A stretch of DNA of 37,221 nucleotides, taken from positions 1 through 37,221 of the forward strand of contig JAOUDF010000003.1 in assembly GCA_029859385.1 (NCBI GenBank). The letters are read 5' to 3'. A program made the position numbers and the translations under genes. Shown piece after piece: positions 25,982-37,221 of this stretch; position 1 is the stretch's first letter; the number at the start of each line of letters is the position of its first letter. The notes beneath the pieces were generated by a model that was not told the DNA's origin, made no database searches, and saw nothing but the letters and a program-made list of their open reading frames with translations. This DNA comes from Nitrospirota bacterium (lineage in GTDB: Bacteria > Nitrospirota > JAOUDF01).

Positions 25982-28564
25982 ATGAGACTCGACAGATTCA
26001 CCGTAAAAGCCCAGGAGGCGCTTCAGGGCGCCCAGCACGAGGCGGAAAAAAAGAAAAATCAGCTTATCGAGCCCGAGCATCTGCTTGCGGCCCTCATCGC
26101 CCAGGAGGACGGCATCGTCGTCCCCATTCTCCGCAAGCTGGAGGTCGACCCGGGGCGGCTTTCCGAGGAGCTGGCAAAAGAGACCGGCCGATTCCCCCGC
26201 GTAGAGGGGGCCACTGCCGGGAGCTACCTCTCCCCCGCCGCCAACCGCCTGCTTGAAAAGGCCTTCGAAGAGGCCGAGCGGATGAAGGACGAATACGTAA
26301 GCACCGAACACCTTTTAATCGCCATCCTCGAGGCATTCACCCCGGCTTCCAGAATTTTGAAGAGCCTGGGCGTCACGCGCGACCGGCTTTTGACGGTGTT
26401 GCGCGAGGTGCGCGGCTCCCAGCGGGTCACCGACCAGAATCCCGAGGAGAAGTATCAGGCGCTCCAGAAATACAGCCGCGACCTTACCGACCTGGCCCGC
26501 AAAGGGAAACTCGACCCGGTCATCGGCCGCGACGAAGAGATCCGCCGCGTCATCCAGGTTCTCTCACGAAGGACAAAGAACAACCCGGTGCTCATCGGCG
26601 AACCGGGCGTCGGAAAGACCGCCATCGCCGAGGGGCTGGCGCAGCGGGTGATCGCCGGTGACGTCCCCGAGGGGTTGAAGAACCGGCGCGTCGTTTCGCT
26701 GGACATGGGGGCGCTCATCGCGGGGGCCAAATATCGAGGCGAGTTCGAGGAGCGGCTCAAGGCCGTGCTCAAGGAGATTTCCGAGGCGGGCGGCGAGATC
26801 ATCCTCTTCATCGACGAGCTTCATACGCTGGTAGGCGCGGGGGCTGCCGAGGGGGCCATGGACGCCTCCAACATGCTCAAACCCGCCCTCGCCCGGGGCG
26901 AGCTGCGCTGCGTCGGCGCGACCACCCTCGACGAGTACCGCAAGCATATCGAGAAGGATGCGGCGCTGGAGCGGCGTTTCCAGCCGGTGCTGGTGGGCGA
27001 ACCCAACGTGGAGGACACCATCTCCATCCTCCGCGGCCTCAAGGAGCGCTACGAGGTGCACCACGGCGTCAAGATCCGCGACTCCGCCCTGGTGGCCGCC
27101 GCCATGCTGTCGAACCGCTACATCACTGACCGGTTCTTGCCCGACAAGGCCATCGACCTCATCGACGAGGCTGCATCGCGCCTGCGGATGGAGATCGACT
27201 CGCTCCCCACCGAACTCGACGAACTGGAGCGGCGGATGCGCCAGCTTGAGATCGAGCGGCAGGCGGTGAAGAAGGAAAAGGACCCGGCGTCGCAGGAGCG
27301 GCTGGCGGGTATCGAGCGGGAACTGGCCGAACTGGGAGAAGAGGCCAAGGGGCTGCGCGCCCACTGGCAGGCCGAGAAGGAGTGCATAAAAAATATCCGC
27401 GCGGCCAAGGAGTCGTTGGAACAGGCCCGCACCGACGCCGAGAAGGCAGAGCGGGAAGGGAACTGGGAAAAGACGGCGGAGCTGCGCTACGGCAGGCTGA
27501 TCGAGTTGCAGAAGTCCATCGATGCCGAGAACGAGCACCTGCAGGAGATACAGAAAACCGGCAAGATGCTGAAGGAAGAGGTGGACGAGGAGGACGTGGC
27601 GCGCATCGTCTCGCGCTGGACCGGTATTCCGGTAAGCCGGATGATCGAGAGTGAGATGCAGAAGCTGCTGCGAATGGAGGACTCTCTGGCTCGTCGAGTT
27701 GTCGGCCAGGCCGAAGCGCTCTCCGCCGTGTCAAACGCCGTGCGCCGCGCCCGGGCGGGGATCGCCGACCCCAACCGCCCCATCGGTTCGTTCATATTCA
27801 TGGGGCCTACCGGCGTCGGCAAGACCGAGCTGGCCCGCGCCCTCGCCGATTTCCTCTTCGACGACGAGAACGCCATGGTCCGCATCGACATGAGCGAGTA
27901 CATGGAGAAACACACCGTCTCGCGGCTCATCGGCGCGCCCCCCGGCTACGTGGGGTACGAGGAGGGCGGTCAACTCACCGAGGCCGTGCGGCGCAGGCCC
28001 TACGCCGTCATCCTCTTCGACGAGATCGAGAAGGCCCACAACGACGTCTTCAACATCCTGCTGCAACTCCTGGACGACGGCCGTCTCACCGACGGCCACG
28101 GCCGGACGGTCGACTTCAAGAACACTGTGGTCATCATGACCTCCAACGTCGGGAGCCAGTATATCCAGCAACTTGTTATCGAGGACGAGGATGAGATGCG
28201 CAAACTGGCCACCGAGGCGCTTCGGGCATCGTTCCGCCCCGAGTTCCTCAACCGCGTCGACGACATAGTCATCTTCCATCCCCTTGGCATGGAACATCTG
28301 AAAAAGATCGTCGAGATTCAGTCGGAGTATCTCAAGAAACGCCTCGCCGAGCGTAGCATCAATCTAATGCTCAGCGAAGAGGCGAAGGAGCTTCTCGCAA
28401 GGGAAGGCTTCGACCCCGTCTACGGCGCACGGCCTCTCAAGCGTACTATTCAGCGGGAGATACAGAATCCGCTGGCGCTCAAGGTGCTGGATGGGACATT
28501 CCACGAAGGAGATACAGTGGAGGTTGGAGCGGAGGAGGGGAAGATTGTGCTGGGGAAGGTTTAA
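25982..28564 (+). CDS. clpB: ATP-dependent disaggregase ClpB
   Basis: [18 protein letters not shown]; two Walker A motifs [15 protein letters not shown] and [15 protein letters not shown]; ClpB middle coiled coil. Real start 25982. Confidence 0.95.
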   Translation: MRLDRFTVKAQEALQGAQHEAEKKKNQLIEPEHLLAALIAQEDGIVVPILRKLEVDPGRLSEELAKETGRFPRVEGATAGSYLSPAANRLLEKAFEEAERMKDEYVSTEHLLIAILEAFTPASRILKSLGVTRDRLLTVLREVRGSQRVTDQNPEEKYQALQKYSRDLTDLARKGKLDPVIGRDEEIRRVIQVLSRRTKNNPVLIGEPGVGKTAIAEGLAQRVIAGDVPEGLKNRRVVSLDMGALIAGAKYRGEFEERLKAVLKEISEAGGEIILFIDELHTLVGAGAAEGAMDASNMLKPALARGELRCVGATTLDEYRKHIEKDAALERRFQPVLVGEPNVEDTISILRGLKERYEVHHGVKIRDSALVAAAMLSNRYITDRFLPDKAIDLIDEAASRLRMEIDSLPTELDELERRMRQLEIERQAVKKEKDPASQERLAGIERELAELGEEAKGLRAHWQAEKECIKNIRAAKESLEQARTDAEKAEREGNWEKTAELRYGRLIELQKSIDAENEHLQEIQKTGKMLKEEVDEEDVARIVSRWTGIPVSRMIESEMQKLLRMEDSLARRVVGQAEALSAVSNAVRRARAGIADPNRPIGSFIFMGPTGVGKTELARALADFLFDDENAMVRIDMSEYMEKHTVSRLIGAPPGYVGYEEGGQLTEAVRRRPYAVILFDEIEKAHNDVFNILLQLLDDGRLTDGHGRTVDFKNTVVIMTSNVGSQYIQQLVIEDEDEMRKLATEALRASFRPEFLNRVDDIVIFHPLGMEHLKKIVEIQSEYLKKRLAERSINLMLSEEAKELLAREGFDPVYGARPLKRTIQREIQNPLALKVLDGTFHEGDTVEVGAEEGKIVLGKV

Positions 28565-28604
28565 ACACGGGAGTCCCTAGTAGCAGGGGCTCCCGTGTTT
28601 AAAC
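28560..28604. terminator. Palindromic bidirectional terminator between converging genes
   Basis: TTTAAACACGGGAGtCCCtagtagcaGGGgCTCCCGTGTTTAAA. Confidence 0.8.
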
Positions 28605-28984
28605 TATTTAGTCTGTTTGAAAAAGGTATTGAACGTCTCCTGCGACTCAAAATACAGGGCTATTCCGCCCTGTCCCACGCCGATCACCGCCGTGGCCTTG
28701 TCCACCGGGTTCCCCGTTACGGGGTCCTTGGCCGTACGAAGGTCGGCCTCGGACTTGAGCCCCTGCACGCACCCCATGCAGCAGCCGTAGTAGGTCTTCC
28801 CCTCTACCTCGACCGGTATCTGGGTCTTGTCCATGACCGTGTCGTTCACCATGCAGACATACTGGTTCTCCACCGGCTTGACGTTCTCGGCGAACACCTG
28901 ACCGGCGTTCAGAAGAACGATGGTAAACACTGCGATATAAAGGGCTGAAAGCAACCTGCGCATTTTCATGACTTCCTCCGACAA
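28604..28984 (-). CDS. Secreted TRASH/metal-binding-like domain protein
   Basis: Signal peptide ending VFAE; YVCMVNDTVMDKTQIPVEVEGKTYYGCCMGCVQGLK: Cys spacing typical of YHS/TRASH-like domains. Confidence 0.7.
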   Translation of the reverse strand: MSEEVMKMRRLLSALYIAVFTIVLLNAGQVFAENVKPVENQYVCMVNDTVMDKTQIPVEVEGKTYYGCCMGCVQGLKSEADLRTAKDPVTGNPVDKATAVIGVGQGGIALYFESQETFNTFFKQTK

Positions 28985-29058
28985 TTTAACTCACCGCCGC
29001 CCGGTATCGGACGGCAACCTTGGACTTGTTCTATTATTATACCATTTTCGTAAGCTGA

Positions 29059-29352
29059 TCAGGCCTCTGCTTCCGGTTCGACGCCGCCCTCATCCCCGAA
29101 ATTCAACCGGGCCCCGATAAACTGCCCGGCGATTACCGCGACGATGACAAAGGGAATGGCATACGCCGAAATCTCGAGAAAGTGCCGCAGAAGGATACTG
29201 ATGGTGAGAGGAATATAGAGGCAGCGGGCCCACGGGCGCGACAGGCGGCGGTAGCGGTTTCTCAGGTGCCCCACGGGGATGTTCCCCACGAAGATTACCG
29301 AGAAATAGAGCGCTACTGCCAGCATGTGATGGTGCGACACAAACTCGTGCAT
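29059..29352 (-). CDS. Small membrane protein of unknown function
   Basis: 97 aa with two or three hydrophobic segments; tandem on the same strand as its neighbours. Confidence 0.6.
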   Translation of the reverse strand: MHEFVSHHHMLAVALYFSVIFVGNIPVGHLRNRYRRLSRPWARCLYIPLTISILLRHFLEISAYAIPFVIVAVIAGQFIGARLNFGDEGGVEPEAEA

Positions 29353-29370
29353 CCTTGCCCCTCCTCAGCC

Positions 29371-30390
29371 TTACTCTTTCGAAGCCGGTTTACGCTCCCT
29401 GGTTTCCTTCTCCCGGTCGTCGCCCGTCTCGAACCACAACCCCTTCTCCTTGGCCTCAGCCACCGCCTCCTCAATCTCCTTCGCATTTACATTTCTCGGG
29501 AGGGTAAGCTTCTGGCCTTCGGCTATCTGGGTAGGGTCCTTGATCTGCGACCGGTTTGCCTTGTAGATAATGGGCCAGAGGTAAGGGTCTCCGTAGACAT
29601 CCTTGCGGGCCGATATCTGCCAGAGCGTCTCCCCTTTTCCAACCATGTAGTCGGTCAATACCTGCGGTATTCCATTGCGGGCTCCCGCAGCCTCAACCTC
29701 TTTCTTGTCCGTGGCCTTTATCGCCGACGAAGAAGGGGCCTCGGGTTTGGATTTTGTCTCCAATGTTGCCCGTTTGGCGGCGAGACGCTCGACTTCCACC
29801 CGCGCCATGCGCTCGGCCTCGAGTTTGGCAAGCCGCTCCTTTTCTTCCTTGGTCTCTTTTATAGATTCATCGGCCGCAATCTGGGCCATCTTGGCCTTTT
29901 CGATGGAGGCTGAATAGCCACAGGTGCTTACAAAGAACAGATTTTTGGCCTCCACGAGAGCGGCCTGGGCCGACTCGAGTTTGGCCGAGGCATGCGTTTT
30001 GGCGCCGGCCTTTTCGGCTGACTCTATGGCATACATGGCTTCGCGGATCGAGCGCTCGGCATCGTTCTTTGAGCGCCTGATGAGGTCGGCCGCCTTGGTC
30101 ATGCTGGTCTTGGATTTCTGGTTTGACTTCTCGGCGGCGACACGGGCTTTCTTGTACCCTGTCAGCATGCTCTCCAGCGCCTCGGCATCCCGCTTCTCGG
30201 CTTCGGTCAGCAACTGGCCGATTTCCTCATAATCCTTCGGCAGGAAATATTCAACGCAGTTTTCCTGGGCCGCCTTCATGGCCGCCCGGGCGTCGGCAAT
30301 CTCCTGGATGGGCCTTTTAGTGCAGCCGACAAGGGATGAACCCAGAACAGCCACCGACAGCATGAGACAGGTAAAACGCAACACTTTCAT
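29371..30390 (-). CDS. LysM-domain lipoprotein with DUF4398-like helical region
   Basis: Lipobox LVGC; Ala/Glu/Lys-rich helical region; YMVGKGETLWQISARKDVYGDPYLWPIIYKANRSQIKDPTQIAEGQKLTLP LysM. Confidence 0.85.
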   Translation of the reverse strand: MKVLRFTCLMLSVAVLGSSLVGCTKRPIQEIADARAAMKAAQENCVEYFLPKDYEEIGQLLTEAEKRDAEALESMLTGYKKARVAAEKSNQKSKTSMTKAADLIRRSKNDAERSIREAMYAIESAEKAGAKTHASAKLESAQAALVEAKNLFFVSTCGYSASIEKAKMAQIAADESIKETKEEKERLAKLEAERMARVEVERLAAKRATLETKSKPEAPSSSAIKATDKKEVEAAGARNGIPQVLTDYMVGKGETLWQISARKDVYGDPYLWPIIYKANRSQIKDPTQIAEGQKLTLPRNVNAKEIEEAVAEAKEKGLWFETGDDREKETRERKPASKE

Positions 30391-30421
30391 TATACTCACC
30401 TCAAAACTACTTGTACTTCCG

Positions 30422-32197
30422 TTACTCCACCGGCGCAAGAGCGGCGATCTGCAACTCCAGCAACTGTTCCGGCGCAACCCTCGACGGGGCCTCGCTCATG
30501 AGGCAGGTCGCCTTCTGCGTCTTCGGGAAGGCGATGACGTCGCGGATGGAGTCGGTGCCCGCGAGAATCATGGTAATGCGGTCCAGGCCGAAGGCGATAC
30601 CGCCGTGGGGCGGAGCGCCGTACTCGAGGGCATCGAGCAGGAACCCGAACTTCAGCCGGGCATCCTCCTCGGAAATGCCGAGGAGTTCGAACATCTTCTT
30701 CTGCACATCCTGGCGATGGATACGGATCGATCCGCCGCCGATCTCGTAGCCGTTGAGCACGATGTCGTAGGCCTTGGCCCGCGCCTTTGACGGGTCGCTG
30801 TCCATCAGGGCCTCGTCGCCGTCCATGGGGGCCGTGAAGGGGTGGTGCATGGCGGCCCAGCGGCGACCTTCCTCGTCCCACTCCAGCAGCGGGAAGTCGG
30901 TGACCCAGAGGAAATTATACTTCGATTCGTCGATCATGCCGAGCCGCTGCGCGATATGGGTCCGCAGATGGGCCAGGGCATCGGCCACAATCTTGGGGTT
31001 GTCGGCCACGAAGATCATGAGATCGCCGGGCTTGGCGCCGAACTTCTGCGCGATGGCATCGATGGTCTCGGGCTTGAAGAACTTGGCGATGGGCGACTCG
31101 TAGCCCCCGTCGACGACCTTGATCCACGCGAGGCCCTTGGCCTTGTAGATCTTCGCCTCTTCGGTGAGGTCGTCCAGCTCCTTGCGCGAAAGGCCCGCCA
31201 TGCCGGGCGCGGCAAAGCCCTTCACCTGTCCGCCCGCCTCGACGGCCGCGGTGAAGACCTTGAAGTCGGAACCCTTCGCCAGCTCCGATACATCGTTGAG
31301 TTCGAGACCGAAGCGGGTGTCGGGCTTGTCGCAACCGTAACGATCCATGACCTCCTGATAGCCCAGGCGCGGGAAGGGCCGGGCGATGTCGATTCCCTTG
31401 GCCGCCTTCATTACCGTCGCCAGCATCTCCTCCATGAGGGCGATGATATCCTCGCGGTCGATGAACGACATCTCGAGATCGATCTGGGTGAACTCGGGCT
31501 GACGGTCGGCCCGCAGGTCCTCGTCCCTGAAGCACTTGACGATCTGGTAGTACCGCTCGAACCCTGCCACCATCAAAAGCTGCTTGAACAGCTGGGGCGA
31601 CTGGGGAAGGGCGAAGAACGAGCCGGGATTGACGCGGCTGGGGACGAGATAGTCCCGCGCGCCTTCGGGCGTGCTCTTGGTAAGGAACGGTGTTTCCACA
31701 TCGACGAAGCCCTGATCGTCGAGAAAACGCCGGACGGTCTTTGCGATGGCATGCCGCATGAAAAGTATCTTCTGCAGTGCAGGACGCCGCAGGTCGAGGT
31801 AGCGGTACTTGAGCCGCGTCATCTCCCCCACGTCGGTGTTGTCTTCTATCATGAACGGCGGGGTCTTGGCGGTGTTGAGCAGTTCAAGACCGTTGATCAG
31901 TACCTCGACCTCGCCGGTCGGCAGGTTGGGGTTGACCGTGCCGTCGGGGCGGGCCTCCACTCTGCCGGTCACCGAGATGACATACTCGCTGCGCAGCTCG
32001 TGGGCCTTTTCGTGGGTGGTCCCGTCTATCTCGGGATTGAACACCACCTGGGTAATTCCCTTGCGGTCGCGAAGGTCGATGAAGATCAGCCCGCCGTGGT
32101 CCCTGCGCCGCTGCACCCATCCCGCCAGGTGCACCACCTTGCCGATATCGCCCTTCCTGAGCTCTCCACACGTATGCGTTCTTTTAATCTGTGCCAA
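30422..32197 (-). CDS. aspS: Aspartyl-tRNA synthetase
   Basis: [41 protein letters not shown]..., [38 protein letters not shown]. Confidence 0.97.
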   Translation of the reverse strand: MAQIKRTHTCGELRKGDIGKVVHLAGWVQRRRDHGGLIFIDLRDRKGITQVVFNPEIDGTTHEKAHELRSEYVISVTGRVEARPDGTVNPNLPTGEVEVLINGLELLNTAKTPPFMIEDNTDVGEMTRLKYRYLDLRRPALQKILFMRHAIAKTVRRFLDDQGFVDVETPFLTKSTPEGARDYLVPSRVNPGSFFALPQSPQLFKQLLMVAGFERYYQIVKCFRDEDLRADRQPEFTQIDLEMSFIDREDIIALMEEMLATVMKAAKGIDIARPFPRLGYQEVMDRYGCDKPDTRFGLELNDVSELAKGSDFKVFTAAVEAGGQVKGFAAPGMAGLSRKELDDLTEEAKIYKAKGLAWIKVVDGGYESPIAKFFKPETIDAIAQKFGAKPGDLMIFVADNPKIVADALAHLRTHIAQRLGMIDESKYNFLWVTDFPLLEWDEEGRRWAAMHHPFTAPMDGDEALMDSDPSKARAKAYDIVLNGYEIGGGSIRIHRQDVQKKMFELLGISEEDARLKFGFLLDALEYGAPPHGGIAFGLDRITMILAGTDSIRDVIAFPKTQKATCLMSEAPSRVAPEQLLELQIAALAPVE

Positions 32198-32213
32198 GTT
32201 GTCCAGTCTCCTT

Positions 32214-33359
32214 TTATGTCGTCGCCTGCCTGAGCCGCTTCACCTCACCGGGGGTGAGAAACCGCCACGCCCCCAGCGGCAGCGGACCCAGCTCGACGGG
32301 ACCAATCGCCATCCGTTTCAGTTTGAGCACCGAATGCCCTATCTTTTCGCACATCCTGCGCACCTGCCGGTTCCTTCCCTCATGGATGGTGATCTCTATC
32401 CACGAGTTGGTCGCCGTCTTCTTTACCGGCTTTACCGCCGCCGGGGCAGTCATACCGTCAGCCAGCTTTACGCCCTGCCGCAGCTTTTCGAAATCCGCCT
32501 CGTCGAGCACGCCATCCACCTTCACCCGGTAGGTCTTGGCCATCTCCCGCGCCGGATGGGTGACGGCATTGGCCAGGTCACCGTCGTTGGTAAAGAGCAG
32601 CAGCCCTTCGGTCTGCACATCCAGCCTCCCCACCGGTTTTACCCGCATCTTGAGCCCCTTGATGAGGCGCATCACCGTGTCCCGCGCCTCGGGGTCGTCC
32701 ATGGTGGTAATAAATCCCCGCGGCTTGTTGAGCATGATGCAGACCTTCTCTTCGGCATTGATGCGCAGCGGTTTGCCGTTTACCTTTATGTAGTCCCTGG
32801 CGGGGTCGACCTTGCATCCCAGTTCCGCCACCTGTCCGTTGACCGTTACCGAGCCCTCGCTGATCAGCTCCTCGGCGTGCCTGCGGGAGGCTATCCCCGC
32901 CTGCGCCAGCACCTTCTGGAGCCGCTCCAGGCCAGGTTCCCCGGTCGACGCCGGTTTTTCTACCCTGGGTGCAGCAGCAGGACGTCTCCTCGCCGTCATA
33001 GGGCGAGCCCCTTCTTCAGGGCGCCTCCTGCTGAGTGACGGTTTGCCGGGCGACGGCTTGCTCGATTTTGGTGATGACGGGCCACCGGTCCTTTGTCGAC
33101 CCGTTTCCGCCTGTTCCGGACGGGCGGTCCTTCCCTTCGCGGTCTTCGAAGGCCTCCCGGCCGACGGTTTCTCCGCCGATGAAGGGCGACCTTTGCGGTT
33201 GGTCGGCGTCTCTTCCCGGCCCGGCTTCATGGCCTTCCTCGCCTCGTGATATCTGTCCACCGCAGCCTTGATTACTTTTTCCATGCTGCCGGAGGATCGT
33301 CCGGTCGATTTCTTTCCACCGGCTGTTTTCGGCCTTTGACGCGTCTTTGTTGGTTTCAA
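32214..33359 (-). CDS. rluB: 23S rRNA pseudouridine synthase, RluB-like, with long basic low-complexity N-terminal extension
   Basis: S4 domain [56 protein letters not shown]. The N-terminal ~145 aa is Lys/Arg/Pro/Ser-rich. Confidence 0.9.
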   Translation of the reverse strand: MKPTKTRQRPKTAGGKKSTGRSSGSMEKVIKAAVDRYHEARKAMKPGREETPTNRKGRPSSAEKPSAGRPSKTAKGRTARPEQAETGRQRTGGPSSPKSSKPSPGKPSLSRRRPEEGARPMTARRRPAAAPRVEKPASTGEPGLERLQKVLAQAGIASRRHAEELISEGSVTVNGQVAELGCKVDPARDYIKVNGKPLRINAEEKVCIMLNKPRGFITTMDDPEARDTVMRLIKGLKMRVKPVGRLDVQTEGLLLFTNDGDLANAVTHPAREMAKTYRVKVDGVLDEADFEKLRQGVKLADGMTAPAAVKPVKKTATNSWIEITIHEGRNRQVRRMCEKIGHSVLKLKRMAIGPVELGPLPLGAWRFLTPGEVKRLRQATT

Positions 33360-33383
33360 TTCATTGTCTCGGGAAGATATTCC

Positions 33384-34940
33384 CTACTCCCACTCTATGG
33401 TGCCGGGGGGCTTGGAGGTAATGTCGTACACCACCCGGTTTACCCCCTTCACCTCGTTGATAATCCGGTTGGAAATCCTTGCCAGCAGTTCGTAAGGAAG
33501 GTGCACCCAGTCGGCGGTCATGCCGTCGAGGGAGTTTACTGCCCGCAGCGCGATGGTGTAGTCGTAGGTCCGCTCGTCCCCCATGACACCTACGGTCTTT
33601 ACCGGCAGGAGCACGGCAAAGGACTGCCATATCGACTGATAGAGCCCGGCGCTCTTGATCTCTTCGAGCACCACGGCATCGGCGTTGCGCAGAATCTCAA
33701 GACGGTCGGCGGTTACTTCACCCAAGCAGCGGATGGCCAGACCAGGGCCGGGGAACGGCTGCCGGTTGATGATCTCCTCGGGCATGCCCAGTTCGCGCCC
33801 AACCTGCCGGACCTCGTCCTTGAACAGTTCGCGCAGCGGCTCGATAAGCTTCAGCCGCATCCGCTCCGGCAAACCGCCCACGTTGTGATGCGACTTGATC
33901 ACCGCCGCCGGTCCCTTGACGGAGACCGATTCGATGACGTCGGGGTAGAGGGTTCCCTGCGCAAGGAAGTCGACGGTCCCGAGGCGCTCGGCCTCCCGCT
34001 CGAAGAGGTAGATGAACTCGTTGCCGATGATCTTGCGCTTCTGCTCCGGGTCGGTCACCCCTTTGAGTTTATCCAGAAAGATGTCGGACGCGTCGACATA
34101 GTCGAGGTTCATCCGGAACTGGTTCCGGAAGACATCCTGCACGCGTTCGGCCTCGCCCTTTCTGAGGACGCCGTTGTTGACGAAGATGGAGGTAAGCTGC
34201 TGGCCGATGGCCTGGTGAATGAGCACCGAAACCACCGATGAATCGACCCCGCCGGAGAGGGCGGAGATGACCTTGCCGCTGCCCACCTGGCGACGGATCG
34301 CGTCGATGGTGGTGCCGATGAACGACCCCATGGTCCACTGCCCCGTGCAGCCGCAGACGCCGCGCACGAAGGCCTCCAGAATTTCAGCGCCCCGGGGGGA
34401 ATGCACTACCTCGGGATGGAACTGGATGCCGTAGAAATTCCGTGACGGGTCGGCAATGGCAGCGGCCGGTGAGTTGTCCGTATGGGCTACAACCTTGAAG
34501 CCCTGAGGGGATTTTTCAATCCGGTCGCCATGGCTCATCCATACCTCGAGGGGGGCATTGTCTCCACGGAACGGGGCGAATATCCCCGATGCATCGTCAA
34601 CGCGAAGATAGGCGCGGCCGTATTCCCGCTTGGTCGCCCTCTCCACCACGCCGCCGTTGAGGTGGGTCATGAGCTGCATGCCGTAGCAGATGCCCAGCAC
34701 GGGCAGCCCCAGTTCGAATATCCCCTTGTCGATCATTGGGGCTTCCTTATCGTAGACGCTGGACGGGCCGCCGGAGAGGATGATCCCCTTGGGCGCCCAC
34801 TTTTTGATGGCGTCGAGACCGACGTTAAAAGGGTGTATCTCGCAGTAGACGCGGTTCTCCCGCACCCGCCGGGCAATAAGCTGGGTGTACTGGGAACCGA
34901 AGTCGAGGATCAGTATCTTTTCGGAATGGATGTCGGTCAT
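33384..34940 (-). CDS. guaA: GMP synthase (glutamine-hydrolysing)
   Basis: [38 protein letters not shown]-terminal [13 protein letters not shown]. Confidence 0.98.
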   Translation of the reverse strand: MTDIHSEKILILDFGSQYTQLIARRVRENRVYCEIHPFNVGLDAIKKWAPKGIILSGGPSSVYDKEAPMIDKGIFELGLPVLGICYGMQLMTHLNGGVVERATKREYGRAYLRVDDASGIFAPFRGDNAPLEVWMSHGDRIEKSPQGFKVVAHTDNSPAAAIADPSRNFYGIQFHPEVVHSPRGAEILEAFVRGVCGCTGQWTMGSFIGTTIDAIRRQVGSGKVISALSGGVDSSVVSVLIHQAIGQQLTSIFVNNGVLRKGEAERVQDVFRNQFRMNLDYVDASDIFLDKLKGVTDPEQKRKIIGNEFIYLFEREAERLGTVDFLAQGTLYPDVIESVSVKGPAAVIKSHHNVGGLPERMRLKLIEPLRELFKDEVRQVGRELGMPEEIINRQPFPGPGLAIRCLGEVTADRLEILRNADAVVLEEIKSAGLYQSIWQSFAVLLPVKTVGVMGDERTYDYTIALRAVNSLDGMTADWVHLPYELLARISNRIINEVKGVNRVVYDITSKPPGTIEWE

Positions 34941-34957
34941 GAATTGGCTTTCAAAAA

Positions 34958-35022
34958 ATGTAGGGGCGATCCTTGTGATCGCCCAATCTGTGCTGTGCGG
35001 GCGAATACAAGATTCACCCCTG
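34958..35022. repeat. Interspersed 'GTAGGGGCGA' palindromic repeat
   Basis: tgtaggGGCGATccttgtgATCGCCcaat...GGGCGAATacaagATTCaCCCC: two hairpins in the guaB-guaA spacer. Confidence 0.55.
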
Positions 35023-35027
35023 CGATA

Positions 35028-36539
<1,512 letters not shown>

Positions 36540-36576
36540 TCAAGGTAAAGCACCTTCAAAGGGAGCATGTCGAAAA

Positions 36577-36615
36577 ATAAAAAGGCCCATCATTGCTGAT
36601 GGGCCTTTCATTTTA
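36577..36615 (-). terminator. Terminator following the rRNA operon
   Basis: AAAAAGGCCCATCAttgcTGATGGGCCTTTcatttt next to the 5S 3' end. Confidence 0.8.
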
Positions 36616-36617
36616 AT

Positions 36618-36734
36618 CCCGGCGACGTCCTACTCTCCCACACCATCGCTAGTGCAGTACCATCGGCGCTGGAGGTCTTAACTGCCGTGTTCGGGATGGG
36701 AACGGGTGTTGCCCCTCCGCCATAGCCACCGGGA
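36618..36734 (-). rRNA. rrf: 5S ribosomal RNA
   Basis: Reverse complement TCCCGGTGGCTATGGCGGAGGGGCAACACCCGTTCCCATCCCGAACACGGCAGTTAAG...GTGGGAGAGTAGGACGTCGCCGGG. Confidence 0.95.
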
Positions 36735-36809
36735 ATTCCGAATACTACTCAAACCGAATAAGCACATCTGATTTATGCGTTTTAAAAGACCGGATTTTTC
36801 AAGGGCAAA

Positions 36810-37221
<412 letters not shown>

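Noticed and set aside
26564-27538. 324 aa minus-strand ORF
   Set aside because: Antisense shadow of clpB.
30842-32233. 463 aa plus-strand ORF
   Set aside because: Fully antisense to aspS; no recognisable domains.

Overview
This 37.2 kb window looks like a GC-rich bacterial chromosome. Gene content suggests Desulfuromonadia/Geobacter-like, but that is inference. Most of it is housekeeping: HIT protein, ferritin-like protein, msrAB, slyX, pdhABC-lipA, Fe/Mn SOD, a cold-shock protein, glycerate kinase, RqcH/NFACT, cbpA-hspR-clpB, aspS, rluB, guaA, guaB, then 5S and the 3' part of 23S rRNA on the minus strand at the right edge. Several accessory items stand out. (1) A selenocysteine locus: tRNA-Sec, a PilZ gene, selD with an in-frame UGA (CSGUAAK) followed by a SECIS-like hairpin, and selA; the ORF track truncates selD. 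(2) Two minus-strand genes with attC-like (integron) sites, with one attC crossover point 2-3 nt past the selA stop codon. This looks like integrase-free gene cassettes at a secondary site. One cassette encodes a zinc-ribbon plus HEPN-like (RNKVIH) protein. (3) A monocistronic CD-NTase-like nucleotidyltransferase with terminators on both sides and no visible CBASS effector. (4) A DUF433/DUF5615 toxin-antitoxin-like pair inside the pdh operon. (5) A near-consensus sigma70 promoter upstream of cbpA-hspR-clpB with a HAIR-like HspR operator in its spacer, followed by a structured leader. (6) A ~184 bp MITE-like element with long inverted repeats, a 121 bp palindromic element after tRNA-Sec, and several other dispersed-repeat-like sequences. 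All calls are by eye; no searches were run.
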